Shown: positions 14,060 to 24,960 of the stretch, piece by piece
How the letters are laid out: each line of letters begins with the position of its first letter
How positions within the stretch are numbered: position 1 is the stretch's first letter
DNA from: Datnioides undecimradiatus
Lineage: Eukaryota > Chordata > Actinopteri > Lobotiformes > Datnioididae
Assembly (NCBI GenBank): GCA_008933995.1
Contig: WARS01000054.1
Span: forward strand, 4,039,642-4,103,641
DNA length: 64,000 nt
Direction: 5' to 3'
Position numbers and translations under genes: made by a program
The notes under the pieces: model-generated
What the model was told of the DNA's origin: nothing
The model's database searches: none
What the model saw: the letters and a program-made list of their open reading frames with translations, nothing else

Positions 14060-14945
14060 TGCAAGTTGTTCTGTTTTCCAGCAGCAGAACTGGTGCATAC
14101 TAGCTACAGAAAAGAGCCAGACAAAGTTAGAGACAAGCTGATGAAGACAGGGCAACATGTTGCATCAGGAGAGGGACAGGGAGAGGAACATTCAGGCTGG
14201 ACACAGAGGATGGAGATTCAGAGGCCTGCAGCAGTGGGTTGTCACAGAGCAGAGTCCCACCAGAAGCCAGGAAGGAACCTTTGGAGCAGCCTGTGACTGT
14301 GAGGTGGGTCGAGGTGGGCTGGCCTGCCAGAGCTGATGCTTTGATTGGTCCCTGTGCAACATTTTCAGTGACAGTTGATGACATTCAACCAACTACATCT
14401 TCCTCACAGCTGTTGCATGTGATGATGTCATACAGCACTCCGGTCTTGGACCTGTGCCAGCAGAGATGTTAAAGTGTTGAATGGTTTGCTGACTCCTGGG
14501 AAGACGTTGGGATGGTGCAGCCATGTCAGGGAGTCCCACTGTGATGCTTCTGATGGTGGATCCTCTTCTGAAGTTCACACGCACACCTGCAGAGCTGTCT
14601 GTTCGAGTTTACAGTTCCATCCAGAGCTTAGCACCAGCAGATATGTTCACAGCTCATACTGTTGATTCATCCCTCTCCCTACATGATGCTCCAGGGAGGC
14701 GGGTTAGACTTACTGAAATATGATGTCACTTCCGATGTACAGCACCTGGGAGCTGGTGTTTGGCTGTCCACAAGTTCATCGTTTACACTTTGGAGAAGCA
14801 CCATCACCTACACCTGTCCACGATCTATCCACGGAGAGCTGAACAATGCATTCACATGTACTTCTGTTTGCTGATGAAGACTTCAACATTATTGCTGAAA
14901 TTCCTGTTTAATGAGTGTCTTGTCAAGCACCAACAAGCGCCTTAA
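14060..14945. other. Unidentified stretch dense in short open frames
   Basis: About 900 bp, free of simple repeats, where open frames of 60-85 codons overlap on both strands. I recognise no domain, no consistent splice-site-bounded frame and no codon-bias signal. It could be a decayed transposable element, a processed pseudogene fragment or chance. Confidence 0.2.
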
Positions 14946-17296
14946 AGCAGGAGTTAAGATCAGTCATTAAAGCACCAGGCTTTATGTTACTATGTTATGT
15001 TAATAACACTATGGATCTCAACACACAGCTGCAGTTTGTCACCAAACATACAAACAGATGTGGACAGATGTGCAACTGAGAACCTTCTTGATACATCAGT
15101 TACAGATTCTGGATTGGTTTTCTAGATAGCTGAAAAACACTGTGAGCTGTTTCTGTCACCAGCATCTAATAAAACCCAACTGATCTTAGATTAATGAGAC
15201 TGGTTTGATAGGGAAAACCAACAATGATCAATATGTGAGCTGAGACACTGAATGTGGCAGCTGGATTTTGCATCTTTTGAAGTCATGTGACCAAGCAAAG
15301 GCACTCAGAAGGCAGTTTCTCAATTAACGACTTTATTAAAGATTTCAGATCAATAGTCTTTATATAATGTAGTTACACCAAAATAAGCAAACATTGAAAA
15401 GAAAAGAAGAAGAAAACATTGCACGTCTGTATAGATGGGGAACACATCCATACCGATATGATACTGATATGTTCTTGATAGGCAAATATCAGCCGACCAT
15501 CAATTGGTCAAGCTCTGAAGTCACCTGAAGTTCTCTGCATGTGTCAGTCTCACCTGTTTCTTTGTTCTTCTTCTTCTTGGCCTTCCTCTTCACCCAGAAA
15601 ACACAATTCTTCCTCTGTAGCCGTTTTCTGTCTCTGGTTGGATGCCTTGAAAATGACAAGAGATCCTGGTCCAGAGACTGAAATGAACAAGATAATCCAC
15701 AGGAGCAGAGAGGAGACCAGAGGAACATCCCTCCAGACTGAAATATGTCTTCCACCGGGCCCTGGATTAAGTTTTTATAGCAAAGCCCACATCTGTCTCT
15801 CTCTCTCCACTTTCGGCAGCACAGCCACACTTGACTTGGCCTGAACATCTCAGCAGTGTGTGTGTGTGTGTTCACTGATGTTCGTATATTCACATTTATC
15901 ACAGCTGATTTGGAGTTAGTCTAGTTGAAAATGTCTGGCACTGTTAGATTTGCTGCCTCTTTGTAACATGTTCATCCTGGTTACGTCCAACCAGCGCTTC
16001 CTTTGGTGCACTCATCATATTATCACCAAGACTTCTGTTGCTGTCTCTCCGATATTTTTAGGTTCCTCCTCGTAGAGGTGTGTGTATCTGTCACATCATC
16101 TCTACATCACTCTCAATTAACAAGAATTGGAACGACAGCCACTAAAGTGAGCGGGTGGACTCTATATTTTATATTTCTATGCCCTTGTGTGATATGACAC
16201 CAGCTGTGCAGGTTTTGCATATTTGGCTTGTTTCAGCACAGATCTGATGTCAGAGCAGATATCAGTACAGCGTGAGTACACAAAGACACACTTAAAGTAA
16301 CATTTCATTACACACACAGGCAGGAGTGAAGTAGCTGCTGATCACTTGTGTGAATGTGCACAAATCATCTGAGGCTGATGGGTGCAGTGGTGAGTTAGTG
16401 TCGGACAAGCTTCGGTTGGGCCCCATATGGACGTAGTGTCTGGTGTTTGTCCACTCTGATGACACCCTGATGATGTCACCTCGTCCTGCACAGATTGCTT
16501 CCTCTGCACTCAGTTTGGAACAGACAGGTGGTCTGATATCACCAGGACTTTCAGTGCAGACTTGCAGAAAGTTAATGCATCATTATACTTTGGATTTCAT
16601 TTGATCACAGTGCACCGGGGAACAACAGGCACCCGCCTGCAGCCTCAAACTCCCACTGAGATGTCGGTCAGAGCTCCCTGCTGCGTTTGGACGCAGGAGT
16701 TGTATCTTCAACTTGTTTCTGCTTCTTCTTTGTTTGAGTTTGTATGAACTTCAGCTCCATTTGAATTCACACACACGTACAATTAATACAGTGTACGCTT
16801 GAGCACACACACACTTGGAATTAATTCGCTGCATGCATGAACACATACACATGCCCCACATTTATGCTTCAGCACACACGCTGACACATTGAGTCCGCTG
16901 CTAAAGAACACCGTTGTGCCAGCACACACGCACGCACACACACACACAGTACAGTACACAGTGACATTACAGAGGGAAAAATCCACCAGGGCTTCATTTA
17001 CAGAGGAAAAGAAACACTGGCACAGTTCAAGTCTTAATGTTCCAGAGATTGCGACTATAATTAAGCTCCATATTACACGTTGCAGCTGGACTGTGAAGGT
17101 GAGACAGTTTACAGCATGTGAAGTGACATTCTTACATACTTAGCAGCAGCACACAAACTTACATGTTGCAGGAACAGTCCACCACAAGCCTTCGCTTACT
17201 GTCTGGTACCATAAAGGTTCTGAATGAAGTCTTGTGACACACAAGTTACTTGCTGTGTGTTAGTGTTAGTGCGTGTGTGTAAACCTGCACAGCACA

Positions 17297-17301
17297 CAGA
17301 C
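17297..17301. other. Left target-site duplication (CAGAC) of the BEL/Pao element
   Basis: The five bases just before the left LTR are CAGAC. The same five bases follow the right LTR at 24080-24084. A 4-6 bp duplication is normal for BEL/Pao integrase. Confidence 0.85.
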
Positions 17302-17781
17302 TGTGTTGCCTTTCAGGCATAAATCTGAATGGACTTTTATTTTTGAAGGAGCTTTTATTTTGAAGGGAAGTTCATTGTTTTGGGTCAGTAGTTCGAGGAG
17401 GCTAGCTGAAATAGCACAGCTCCATTTCTGTGTCCAACTGCATGATTTCATCACTGTAAACACCAGAGAGGCAACGTCGTAAGTTAATAATTTCATAATT
17501 GCATTCATAAGCCAATGTTAAAAAAATACCATTTACATGAAAAATGCATTTGATTTATTTGTAGCTAAAACACGTTTTATTTACGTTTATTTACACGTTA
17601 CAGAGCTAAATGGTAAATTTTTATATTTGTCTGTTACAGTTTTCACTCTGACCTTGTACGATGAAAGAAAGAGCCACAGTAAAGAGCAACTAAAGCTTAC
17701 TACGACTCACGTCTTCATTCATAATGAAGAGTTTAGCTAGTTGTATAGCTGCAGTTGCTACACTGCAGCGAGGACAACATA
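17302..17781 (+). repeat. Left LTR of the BEL/Pao element
   Basis: This 480 bp copy matches 23601-24079 almost throughout. It carries a private ~22 bp tandem TTTATTTAC-type expansion near 17573-17602 and lacks a 21 bp segment present in the right LTR. It should contain the element promoter, but I could not place a TATA box with confidence. Confidence 0.93.
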
Positions 17782-17823
17782 GTGAAAAGACATTAAAAGG
17801 CTGGTGTTGTACATCGCGGTAAG

Positions 17824-18825
17824 ATGGAAGCCAAACAAAGCGACAAGATTTCAGTGGCCAGCAGAAGAAGTTCACGGTCGTCTACAGTGTCAACTAGCTC
17901 ATTACTATGTCCACGAGCTAAAGCAGAGGCAGCTAGAACACGCCTAGCATTCGTTGAACAAGAAGCTAAAGCTAAAATAGAGAGGGCTGCTAAGGAGGCA
18001 GAGCACCAGAAAGAAAAGGCTGACAGAGAAGCCACATATCAGCTGGAAAAGGCAAAGAAGGATGCTGAGCTAGAAACGCTCACTATTCGCAGAGAGGCAG
18101 CAATGGCTGAAGCTGAAGCAGCTGTGTTCCCACACAGCTTCAGCTTCAGCAGTATGGAAAATTACATGCTGGTAAATGAAGTAGGCCCATCAGAAGAGGA
18201 TAAAATGGGACGGATGGAAGAGTACATTACGTCTCACTTCGACACGCATTCATATAAAGGTCCTCCTTCTACCGACTCCCCAGCTCAAGCAGCCATTAAG
18301 GCTACCCAGTCAACATGTCAGCCTCCCGATGTGTGCATCCCACCAGCAGTTAAGATAGAAAAGCAGGCTTCGCATGGAGAATCTGACCAGCAGAGAGGCT
18401 CAAAAATGAGCAACACCAACTTCAGGTCAGCACAGCCCTTCTATCCCCTAAGTGTGCCGACAGCTCCTTACACCGGACCCACGACCGAACACCTGGTGCA
18501 GTATTTGGCCTGGCGGGACCTGGTGAGTTCCATCTTATATCAGTTTGACGATCAGCCTGAACATTATCGTGCTTTGCAGTCGTCATACATCAGCGCCACT
18601 CAAGGGCTAGGCCTCATAGCTACTGAGGAATTGGACTTAATGACAAAATAACTTGGTAAAGAATCCAGCAACCACGTCAAACGTCTACAGTCAGTGCACA
18701 TAACAAACCCCGTCATGGCACTCACAAAGGCCTGGGAACGCCTCCAGGAATGCTATGCAGCACCTGAAATAATTGAAAAAGCTCTTTTCGACTTTTCCCA
18801 AGAGTCTCAGCAAAAGAACACATGA
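17824..18825 (+). pseudogene. BEL/Pao gag, N-terminal part (broken)
   Basis: Starts 42 bp after the left LTR with a good ATG. The first 100 residues form a strongly charged Ala/Glu/Lys-rich coiled-coil stretch typical of fish BEL Gag N-termini. A more ordinary region with FDDQPEHYRAL follows, matching the DUF1759 (Gag-like) region. The frame meets a TAA at 18649-18651 and then continues with clear Gag-like sequence (KAWERLQECY) in the same frame to a TGA at 18823-18825. One nonsense codon therefore interrupts it, and a frame change near 18815 shifts into the next piece. Confidence 0.85.
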
Positions 18826-19583
18826 AGCTACGAGAACTAGCAGACTTGCTAATGGAAGTGCAGTGTGCCAAGGAGGATGGCTACCTCCCAGCTCTCTCCT
18901 ACCTGGATACTGCACGCGGCATTGAACCCATAGTTGCAAAGCTGCCCTATGGGCTTCAAGAAAAATGGATTTCGGCTGGTTCAAAACACAAGGAAGAAAA
19001 TAGAGGAAGATTTCCACCATTCGACTTCTTCAGCAAGTTTGTGTGCAACGAAGCTCGTAAAAGGAATGACCCTAGCTTTGCCATCCCAAGCACTAGCGGC
19101 TCGCCTGCAAAGTCTGAAAAAAGCTTCTTTAAAGGCATGAAGTACCCAATTTCGGTCCACAAGACAGATGTCGCCCTGACAAGCCCAAGTATAAACAAAG
19201 GTGTCACCGACCCAAACAAAAGCTGTCCTATACATGGCAAGCCACATTCTCTCAAACGCTGCAAAGTCTTCAGAGCAAAGAAGCTGGAGGAAAGGAAGGC
19301 ATTGCTCAAAGAAAAAAGAATCTGCTTTAAGTGTTGTGGCTCAACCACTCACATTGCTAAGGACTGTCCAAATGCAGTTAAGTGTTTGGAGTGTGATAGT
19401 ATCATGACTCTGCCATGCACCCCGGACCTGCACCCCAAGCTACAGCCCCCTCAACTCCATCACACAACGGCGGGGAGGAGGAAAAGAGCAGCACCAGTAA
19501 AGTTGTTGTCAACTCGAACTGCACCGCACAGGAAACATTGGCTGGTCATGTTCCAAGATTTGCCTTGTGAAGCTATATCCTAA
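18822..19583 (+). pseudogene. BEL/Pao gag, C-terminal part with zinc knuckle region
   Basis: Continues Gag in a different frame: MKLRELADLLMEVQ, then LQEKWISAGSKHKEE and PPFDFFSKFV, all recognisable from fish BEL elements. Near 19230-19400 is a Cys/His-rich stretch (CPIHGKPHSLKRC, then CFKCCGSTTHIAKDCP), a BEL zinc-knuckle arrangement expected to bind RNA. After KCLEC (about 19400) the frame loses similarity, so a frameshift lies near 19400. The last ~60 codons are out-of-frame translation. Confidence 0.85.
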
Positions 19584-20367
19584 AGGTCAACCAGACAAAG
19601 CTATCAGGGCCTACGTCATCCTAGACGACCAAAGCAACCGGTCGCTTGCAAGGTCCAGCCTTTTTGAGCTGTTTAACATCGAGTGCAAACCATACTCTTA
19701 CTATCTGAAGACATGCCCTGGCGTAGCGGAAACATCTGGGCGCAAGGCTGAAGACATCGTGGTTGAGTCACTTGACGGAAAGGCCACGATCCCTCTCCCA
19801 CCACTCATCGAGTGCAACGACATACTCGACAAGCGCTCTGAAACCCCTACCCCAAATGCAGCTCATCATCATCCACATCTTATCAAGGTAGCAGAGCATA
19901 TCCCAGAGGTCGACCCTACTGCTGAGATCCTCCTGTTGCTTGGTAGAGACATAATAAAAGTGCACAAAATTCGGGAACAAGTCAATGGGCCCCACAATGC
20001 CCCCTTTGCCCAATGCTTAGACCTAGGATGGGTGCTGGTTGGAGAAGTCTGCTTAAGGAATGCTCATAAGCCAACAGTCAACACCTTCAAGACAACCGTG
20101 CTCAACAACGGCCGGCCCTCCCGACTTGCGCCCTGTACAAACTTCTTGCACATCAAGGAAAAGGTTCACCAGGACAAAGTGACGAGAGACAGGATTTCAG
20201 AGACTAGCAAGTCTGTGAAAGAAACATTGGGGCGAACTGTTTTCAGTCACACTGAACATGACAACAAGCTGGCATCTTCTATTGAAGATGGCATCTTTCT
20301 GAAACTAATGGACAAAGAAGTCTACAGAAATGAATCAAATAGCTGTTGTGGCTCCACTCCCATTTAA
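19567..20367 (+). pseudogene. BEL/Pao protease region (DUF1758-like)
   Basis: An open piece with AYVILDDQSNRSLA near its start, the BEL version of the retroviral-type aspartic protease active site (Asp-Asp-Gln-Ser). Further along, LLLGRDIIKVHKIREQ and PFAQCLDLGWVLVGEVC are typical of the protease-to-RT junction. Frame change near 20335 leads into the next piece. The start shown is only where the frame opens; the natural product would be part of a Gag-Pol polyprotein. Confidence 0.85.
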
Positions 20368-21143
20368 GCAACCTAGACAACAACACTTGCCTAACAACCG
20401 AGAACAAGCAGTCAGACGCTTTGCATCACTCCAACATAACTTGAATAAGAAGCCTGAGATGCAACAACAATACGAGGCTTTCATGGGAAAGATATTGGAG
20501 AATGACTATGCAGAGGTCGCTCCAATACTAAAAAAAGGATGAAGAATGCTGGTTCCTGCCAACCTTTGGAGTGTACCATCCTCAAAAACCAGGCCAAATA
20601 AGGGTGGTGTTTGACTCAAGTGCCAAATACTTAGGTGTTTCTCTCAACAACGTTCTGCTTACAGGCCCAGACCTCAACAACTCTCTTCTCGGAGTCCTGA
20701 TGCGGTTCCGTAAGGAAAAAGTTGCAATCCTGGCAGATATACAGCAGATGTTTCACTGCTTTTTGGTGCGAGAGGACCACAGAAATTATCTGAGATTTCT
20801 GTGGTATAAAGACAATGACGTGACAAAAGAAATCACAGACTACAGAATGAACGTTCATGTTTTCGGCAACGGCCCATCCCCAGCTGTAGCCATCTACGGA
20901 CTCAGAAGAGCAATCAAAGAGGGTGCACGAGAACATGGTAGTGACACAGTCAACTTTGTGGAGCGCCACTTCTATGTGGACGATGGCCTCCGTTCTGTGT
21001 CGACCAATGCTGAAGCCATCGACCTGTTGAGCAGAACACAGATGTCACGGGCTGAATCAGATCTCAGGCTTCACAAGTTTGCTTCCAATAGCCAGGCAGT
21101 CCTGGAAGCCTTTCCACATCAGTTGCGTAGGATGTGGACTTAA
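20330..21143 (+). pseudogene. BEL/Pao reverse transcriptase region (broken)
   Basis: Two open pieces in different frames, 20330-20542 and 20571-21143. The break falls at a run of seven A residues (about 20528-20535), a likely slippage or indel site. The second piece holds the RT core: QIRVVFDSSAKYLGVSLN, VAILADIQQMFHCF (first catalytic Asp) and FYVDDGL, the YVDD active site. It closes at a TAA near 21141, and about 120 bp follow before the next open piece. Confidence 0.88.
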
Positions 21144-21262
21144 GTGGAGAGTCTGCACCCACTCAACGCAGTTTGGGTCTCCTGTGAGAGATAGCAAGTG
21201 ACACATTCACCTTCTCTGTAGCAAATGCCATCAAGCCGTTCACTCGCCGCTGTGTCCTCTCC

Positions 21263-22345
21263 ATGGTGAGCAGTGTTTTTGACCCCTTGGGTTTTCTGGC
21301 CCCAGTCACAATCCAAGGAAGGCTCCTCCTCCGGGAACTCACCGCTGAGCTGTGGGACGTACCCCTACCTGAAGATAAATTCAGTAAATGGAAAGCTTGG
21401 CAAGACTCACTTCAGGAGTTGAGACACCTTCAGTTACCATGGACATACACAGCAGCTTCACTAGACAAGGCAGTGCATACAGAGCTCTGTGTGTTTTCTG
21501 ATGCATCTATCAAAGCCATCGGTGCTGTGGCGTATTTGAAAGCCATACAAGAAGATGGACAAACTCACATTGGGTTTGTCATGGCCAAGTCAAAACTTGC
21601 ACCTCAGTCTGAACCAACTATTCCAAGGCTCAAACTCTGTGCGGCAGTCTTAGCAGTGGAAATGGCAGACTTAATCCACGATGAATTGGATTTGAAGCTG
21701 GATTCCACAAAGTTCTACACTGACAGCAAAGTGGTCCTTGGCTATATCTATAATGAATCCAGACATTTCTATGTCTACGTCCATAATAGAGTTCAGCGCA
21801 TTCGCCAAACCATAAAACCGGAGCAATGGCACTATGTGCACACAGAGGATAATCCTGCAGACCATGCATCAAGGTCTATCCCTGCCACACCCCTGGCACA
21901 GACTACATGGTTAAAAGGCCCTAGCTTCCTGCTCGACCCTCCCAACGATCCAGTTCCAGTTCAGTCCTTCGACCTAGTCAAACCAGAATTGGACGTGGAT
22001 ATCCGTCCACAAGTGAGGAGCTACACCACAAAGCTGCAAGAGAAGGGCCTCAGCACAGAACGCTTTCTAAGGTTCTCCAGCTTCAACTCTCTTGTCCAAG
22101 CTATAGCACTCCTTATTCACATTGTGAGGGCCTTTAAGCTCTCCAAAAGTATGGAAAAGTGTAAAGGGCGGCAAAGGTGTTATCTGTCTCGAACCCCAGA
22201 TGAACTATCCCAAGCGAAGGCAGTCATCATTGCAGCTGTTCAGAGGAGAGCATTCTCAAAGGAATTTGAAGCTTTGATCACAAATAAGCCAGTCCCTCTA
22301 AACAGCAGACTTCGTCGCCTCAGTCCAACCCCTGAAGAACGCTAA
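21263..22345 (+). pseudogene. BEL/Pao RT connection and RNase H region
   Basis: 360 codons opening with SVFDPLGFLAPVTIQGRLLL, a hallmark of BEL/Pao pol. RNase H residues follow in order: FSDAS (Asp), LKLCAAVLAVEMAD (Glu), YTDSKVVLGYI (Asp) and EDNPADHASR (Asp). This domain appears catalytically complete within its own open frame. A stop at 22343-22345 separates it from integrase. Confidence 0.9.
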
Positions 22346-23540
22346 TTTGGACACTGGTGAGAAGAACCCCATAATCTTCCCAAAAGATGACCACATTTCC
22401 TTGTTGCTTGTCAGACACCACCACGCTCAGGTCAAACATCAAGGCCGTCACCTGACCTAAGGAGCTGTCAGAGCAGCTGGTCTATGGCTCTTGGGAGGTA
22501 AGAGGCTCATCAATTCAGTCTTACACAAATGTATAACTTGTCGCAAACTCAGAGGCAAAATGCAAGAGCAACTCATGGCAAATTTGCCTCCAGAACGCCT
22601 TCAAACCTGCCCTCCATTTACATATGTGGGATTGGATGTCTTTGGACCCTGGTGTATTACCACCAGACGGACAAGAGGAGGACAAGCTGAGAGCAAGCGG
22701 TGGGCTATGATGTTCTGCTGTATGAGCTCCAGAGCCATGCACATTGAGGTTATTGAGTCAATGGACACTTCAAGCTGTATTCATGCTTTAAGGCGTTTCT
22801 TTGCTCTGAGAGGACCTGCCAAACAACTACTATCTGACTGCGGCACAAACTTCATAGGAGCATGTAAGGAACTTGGAATGGGCAAAAACCTACCAGACGC
22901 CACAGTGCAGAGGTACCTAAACCAACAAGGGTGCTCATGGGAATTCAACCCCCCACACGCCTCACACATGGGTGGTTCTTGGGAGTGTCTGATTGGGGTG
23001 GCCCAAAGAATCCCGGACTCAATGCTTCTTGAACAGCGTGCTCGCCTAACCCATGAGGTTTTGTGTACACTAATGGCAGAAGTTACAGCTATTATAAATG
23101 CAAGGCTACTAATCCCAGTTTCAAATGATCCTGAGGCTCCATTCATTCTGTCGCCATCAATGCTCCTAACCCAGAAAACTGGAGTCCCACCTCCACCAGG
23201 AGACTTTACAGATAAAGATCTCCTCAACAAGCAGTGGAGACAAGTACAGGCTCTTGCTGACAGATTCTGGAGTCGTTGGAGTCGAGAGTACTTGCTGACC
23301 TTGCAGTGCCGCAAGAAATGGACCAAATCTCACCAAAACCTGCAAGTAGGAGATATTGTTCTTCTCAAAGCCAGTCAAGCCACCTGCAACAACTGGCCCA
23401 TGGCTATGATCACAAAGGCCTTCCCTGGAGAAGATGGAAGGGTGAGGAAGGTGGAATTGAGGACCACAAATCAGGGACAGTCAAAAACTTTCTTCAGGCC
23501 AGTCTCAGAAGTTGTCTTACTTCTTACGAAAGACTGATGT
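22346..23540 (+). pseudogene. BEL/Pao integrase (core intact, zinc finger split off)
   Basis: The His-rich part of the N-terminal zinc-binding domain (LLVRHHHAQVKHQGRH) lies near 22405-22455 and ends at an in-frame TAA at 22458-22460. The paired cysteines (CITCRKL) and the core follow in the 22491-23537 open piece. The core shows YVGLDVFGPW (first Asp), LLSDCGTNFIGA (second Asp) and GGSWECLIG (Glu), so the DDE triad is present. The C-terminus (KKWTKSHQNLQVGDIVLL) matches the DUF5641 tail of BEL integrases. The open piece begins with TTG, not a natural start. Confidence 0.9.
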
Positions 23541-23600
23541 TCAGAGACTCACGTAGTTCATGGGGGTCAATTAATGACCTCACTGAGGTCAGGCAGGGAG

Positions 23601-24079
23601 TGTGTTGCCTTTCAGGCATAAATCTGAAGGGACTTCTATTTTTGAAGGAGCTTTTATTTTGAAGGGAAGTTTTGGCGCTGATGTTCCTGGTTCATTGTTT
23701 TGGGTCAGTAGTTCGAGGAGGCTAGCTGAAATAGCACAGCTCCATTTCTGTGTCCAACTGCATGATTTCATCACTGTAAACACCACAGAGGCAACATCGT
23801 AAGTTAATAATTTTATAATTGCATTCATAAGCTAATGTTAAAAAAATACCATTTACATGAAAAATGCATTTGATTTATTTGTAGCTAAAACACGTTACAT
23901 GAGCTAAATGGTGAATTTTCATATTTGTCTGTTACAGTTTTCACTCTGACCTTGTACGATGAAAGAAAGAGCCACAGTAAAGAGCAACTAAAGCTTACTA
24001 CGACTCACGTCTTCATTCATAAGGAAGAGTTTAGCTAGTTGTATAGCTGCAGTTGCTACACTGCAGCGAGGACAACATA
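23601..24079 (+). repeat. Right LTR of the BEL/Pao element
   Basis: The 479 bp partner of 17302-17781. It carries about 21 bp at 23671-23691 that the left LTR lacks, and lacks the left LTR's ~22 bp tandem expansion, so the lengths match only by coincidence. It is followed by CAGAC, the target duplication. Confidence 0.93.
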
Positions 24080-24084
24080 CAGAC
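24080..24084. other. Right target-site duplication (CAGAC)
   Basis: Repeats the five bases before the left LTR. Together they define the element as an independent insertion and not a segmental copy. Confidence 0.85.
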
Positions 24085-24653
24085 TGTTCATTCTTCTTGT
24101 TGGGAGTTGGATAAAAAGGCTGATATGATTTGCCACTCCTGCACATCAGTCACGTCCAGTAAAGAGACGCACCCCCAGTATGTGAAGAACAAAGAACTGT
24201 TCAAATCCTGCACAAGGAGAGATCTGGTGTTCATTCATACACATGAAATTCACAGAGGAGAGACATCAGCATGAGTATGATGCATGCTTACACTTCCAAA
24301 TATTCAGTAACGACTGATGGAGCAGCCCAGTTTAACAATGTGGATGCTGCAGCTGTTTGGAGCAGGTCTGAATGTGTGTATCCTCATCTGGGCCTATCTC
24401 TCTTCATAGTCTGGGAGATTACATTTCAAGGGTCAGAGCTTTACATTGAAACAGTTTGCAGTGGACATGCTTTGCAGCAACCACTGACCCCTCAAATACA
24501 GTTGACAAGCTCAACATCAAGTAACACAGAGCCACAGCCACCAAGACACAGTTGGACCTGTCAAACTAGAGCTGCTGACTAAACCTTCATGTTTTACTCT
24601 TTTGCAAATAGATTTACTCTGTCACTAGATCTTCAAGGTGTGTTGCATTTTCC

Positions 24654-24684
<31 letters not shown>

Positions 24685-24943
24685 GCGCACACTGAAATAT
24701 GAACATTGGGCTGAATACGTGTAAAAACCTGCTGAAACAGTTGGCTGTGTACCGAGGGTTTGTTTAGGAAGCAGCTGCCCGGGAACTTCTGTTGACCAGC
24801 TGTGTTTCTCTGGCTCCCATTCACTGTGACACACACACGCACACACACACACACAACCAGACTCTTGCTGGTTCAGCAGTTTAAACCAGTGAAGTGTTTC
24901 GGAGCACGGCGAGATGTGACCCATCATCAATCACACACACATG

Positions 24944-24960
24944 CCCCCCCCCCCCCCCCC
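24944..24960. repeat. Poly-C run (17 bases)
   Basis: A run of 17 C between two CA-rich stretches. It is prone to sequencing error, so its length is unreliable. Confidence 0.9.

Larger units (their letters stand above)
1..17301. other. Gene-free left region rich in simple repeats
   Basis: I see no recognisable gene here. The open frames are short, lack known motifs, and many are translations of (CA/TG)n runs. The region holds microsatellites, one purine-rich minisatellite and a few moderately AT-rich stretches with TAATTA-type homeodomain motifs. In tetrapods DCDC1 lies head-to-head with DNAJC24, so part of this region could be introns of a dcdc1 orthologue, but I found no exon to support that. 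Confidence 0.5.
17302..24079 (+). mobile_element. BEL/Pao LTR retrotransposon, near complete, coding region broken
   Basis: A 6.8 kb element bounded by ~480 bp direct LTRs that start TGTGTTGCC and by a 5-bp target duplication. The internal region runs in the BEL/Pao order gag, aspartic protease, reverse transcriptase, RNase H, integrase, all on the + strand. Pol is read in at least five successive open pieces separated by frame changes or stops, so this copy cannot make a full polyprotein. A purine-rich tract (GGCAGGGAG) sits directly before the right LTR, as expected for plus-strand priming. I could not assign the primer-binding site after the left LTR. LTR divergence is low (roughly ten substitutions by eye plus two indels), which suggests a fairly recent insertion. 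Confidence 0.95.

Noticed and set aside
18691..19348. Open frames of 109-130 codons on the - strand inside the retrotransposon
   Set aside because: They are antisense shadows of gag, which is identified on the + strand by its motifs.
22781..23326. A 181-codon open frame on the - strand
   Set aside because: Antisense of the integrase core with its DDE residues on the + strand; no motif of its own.
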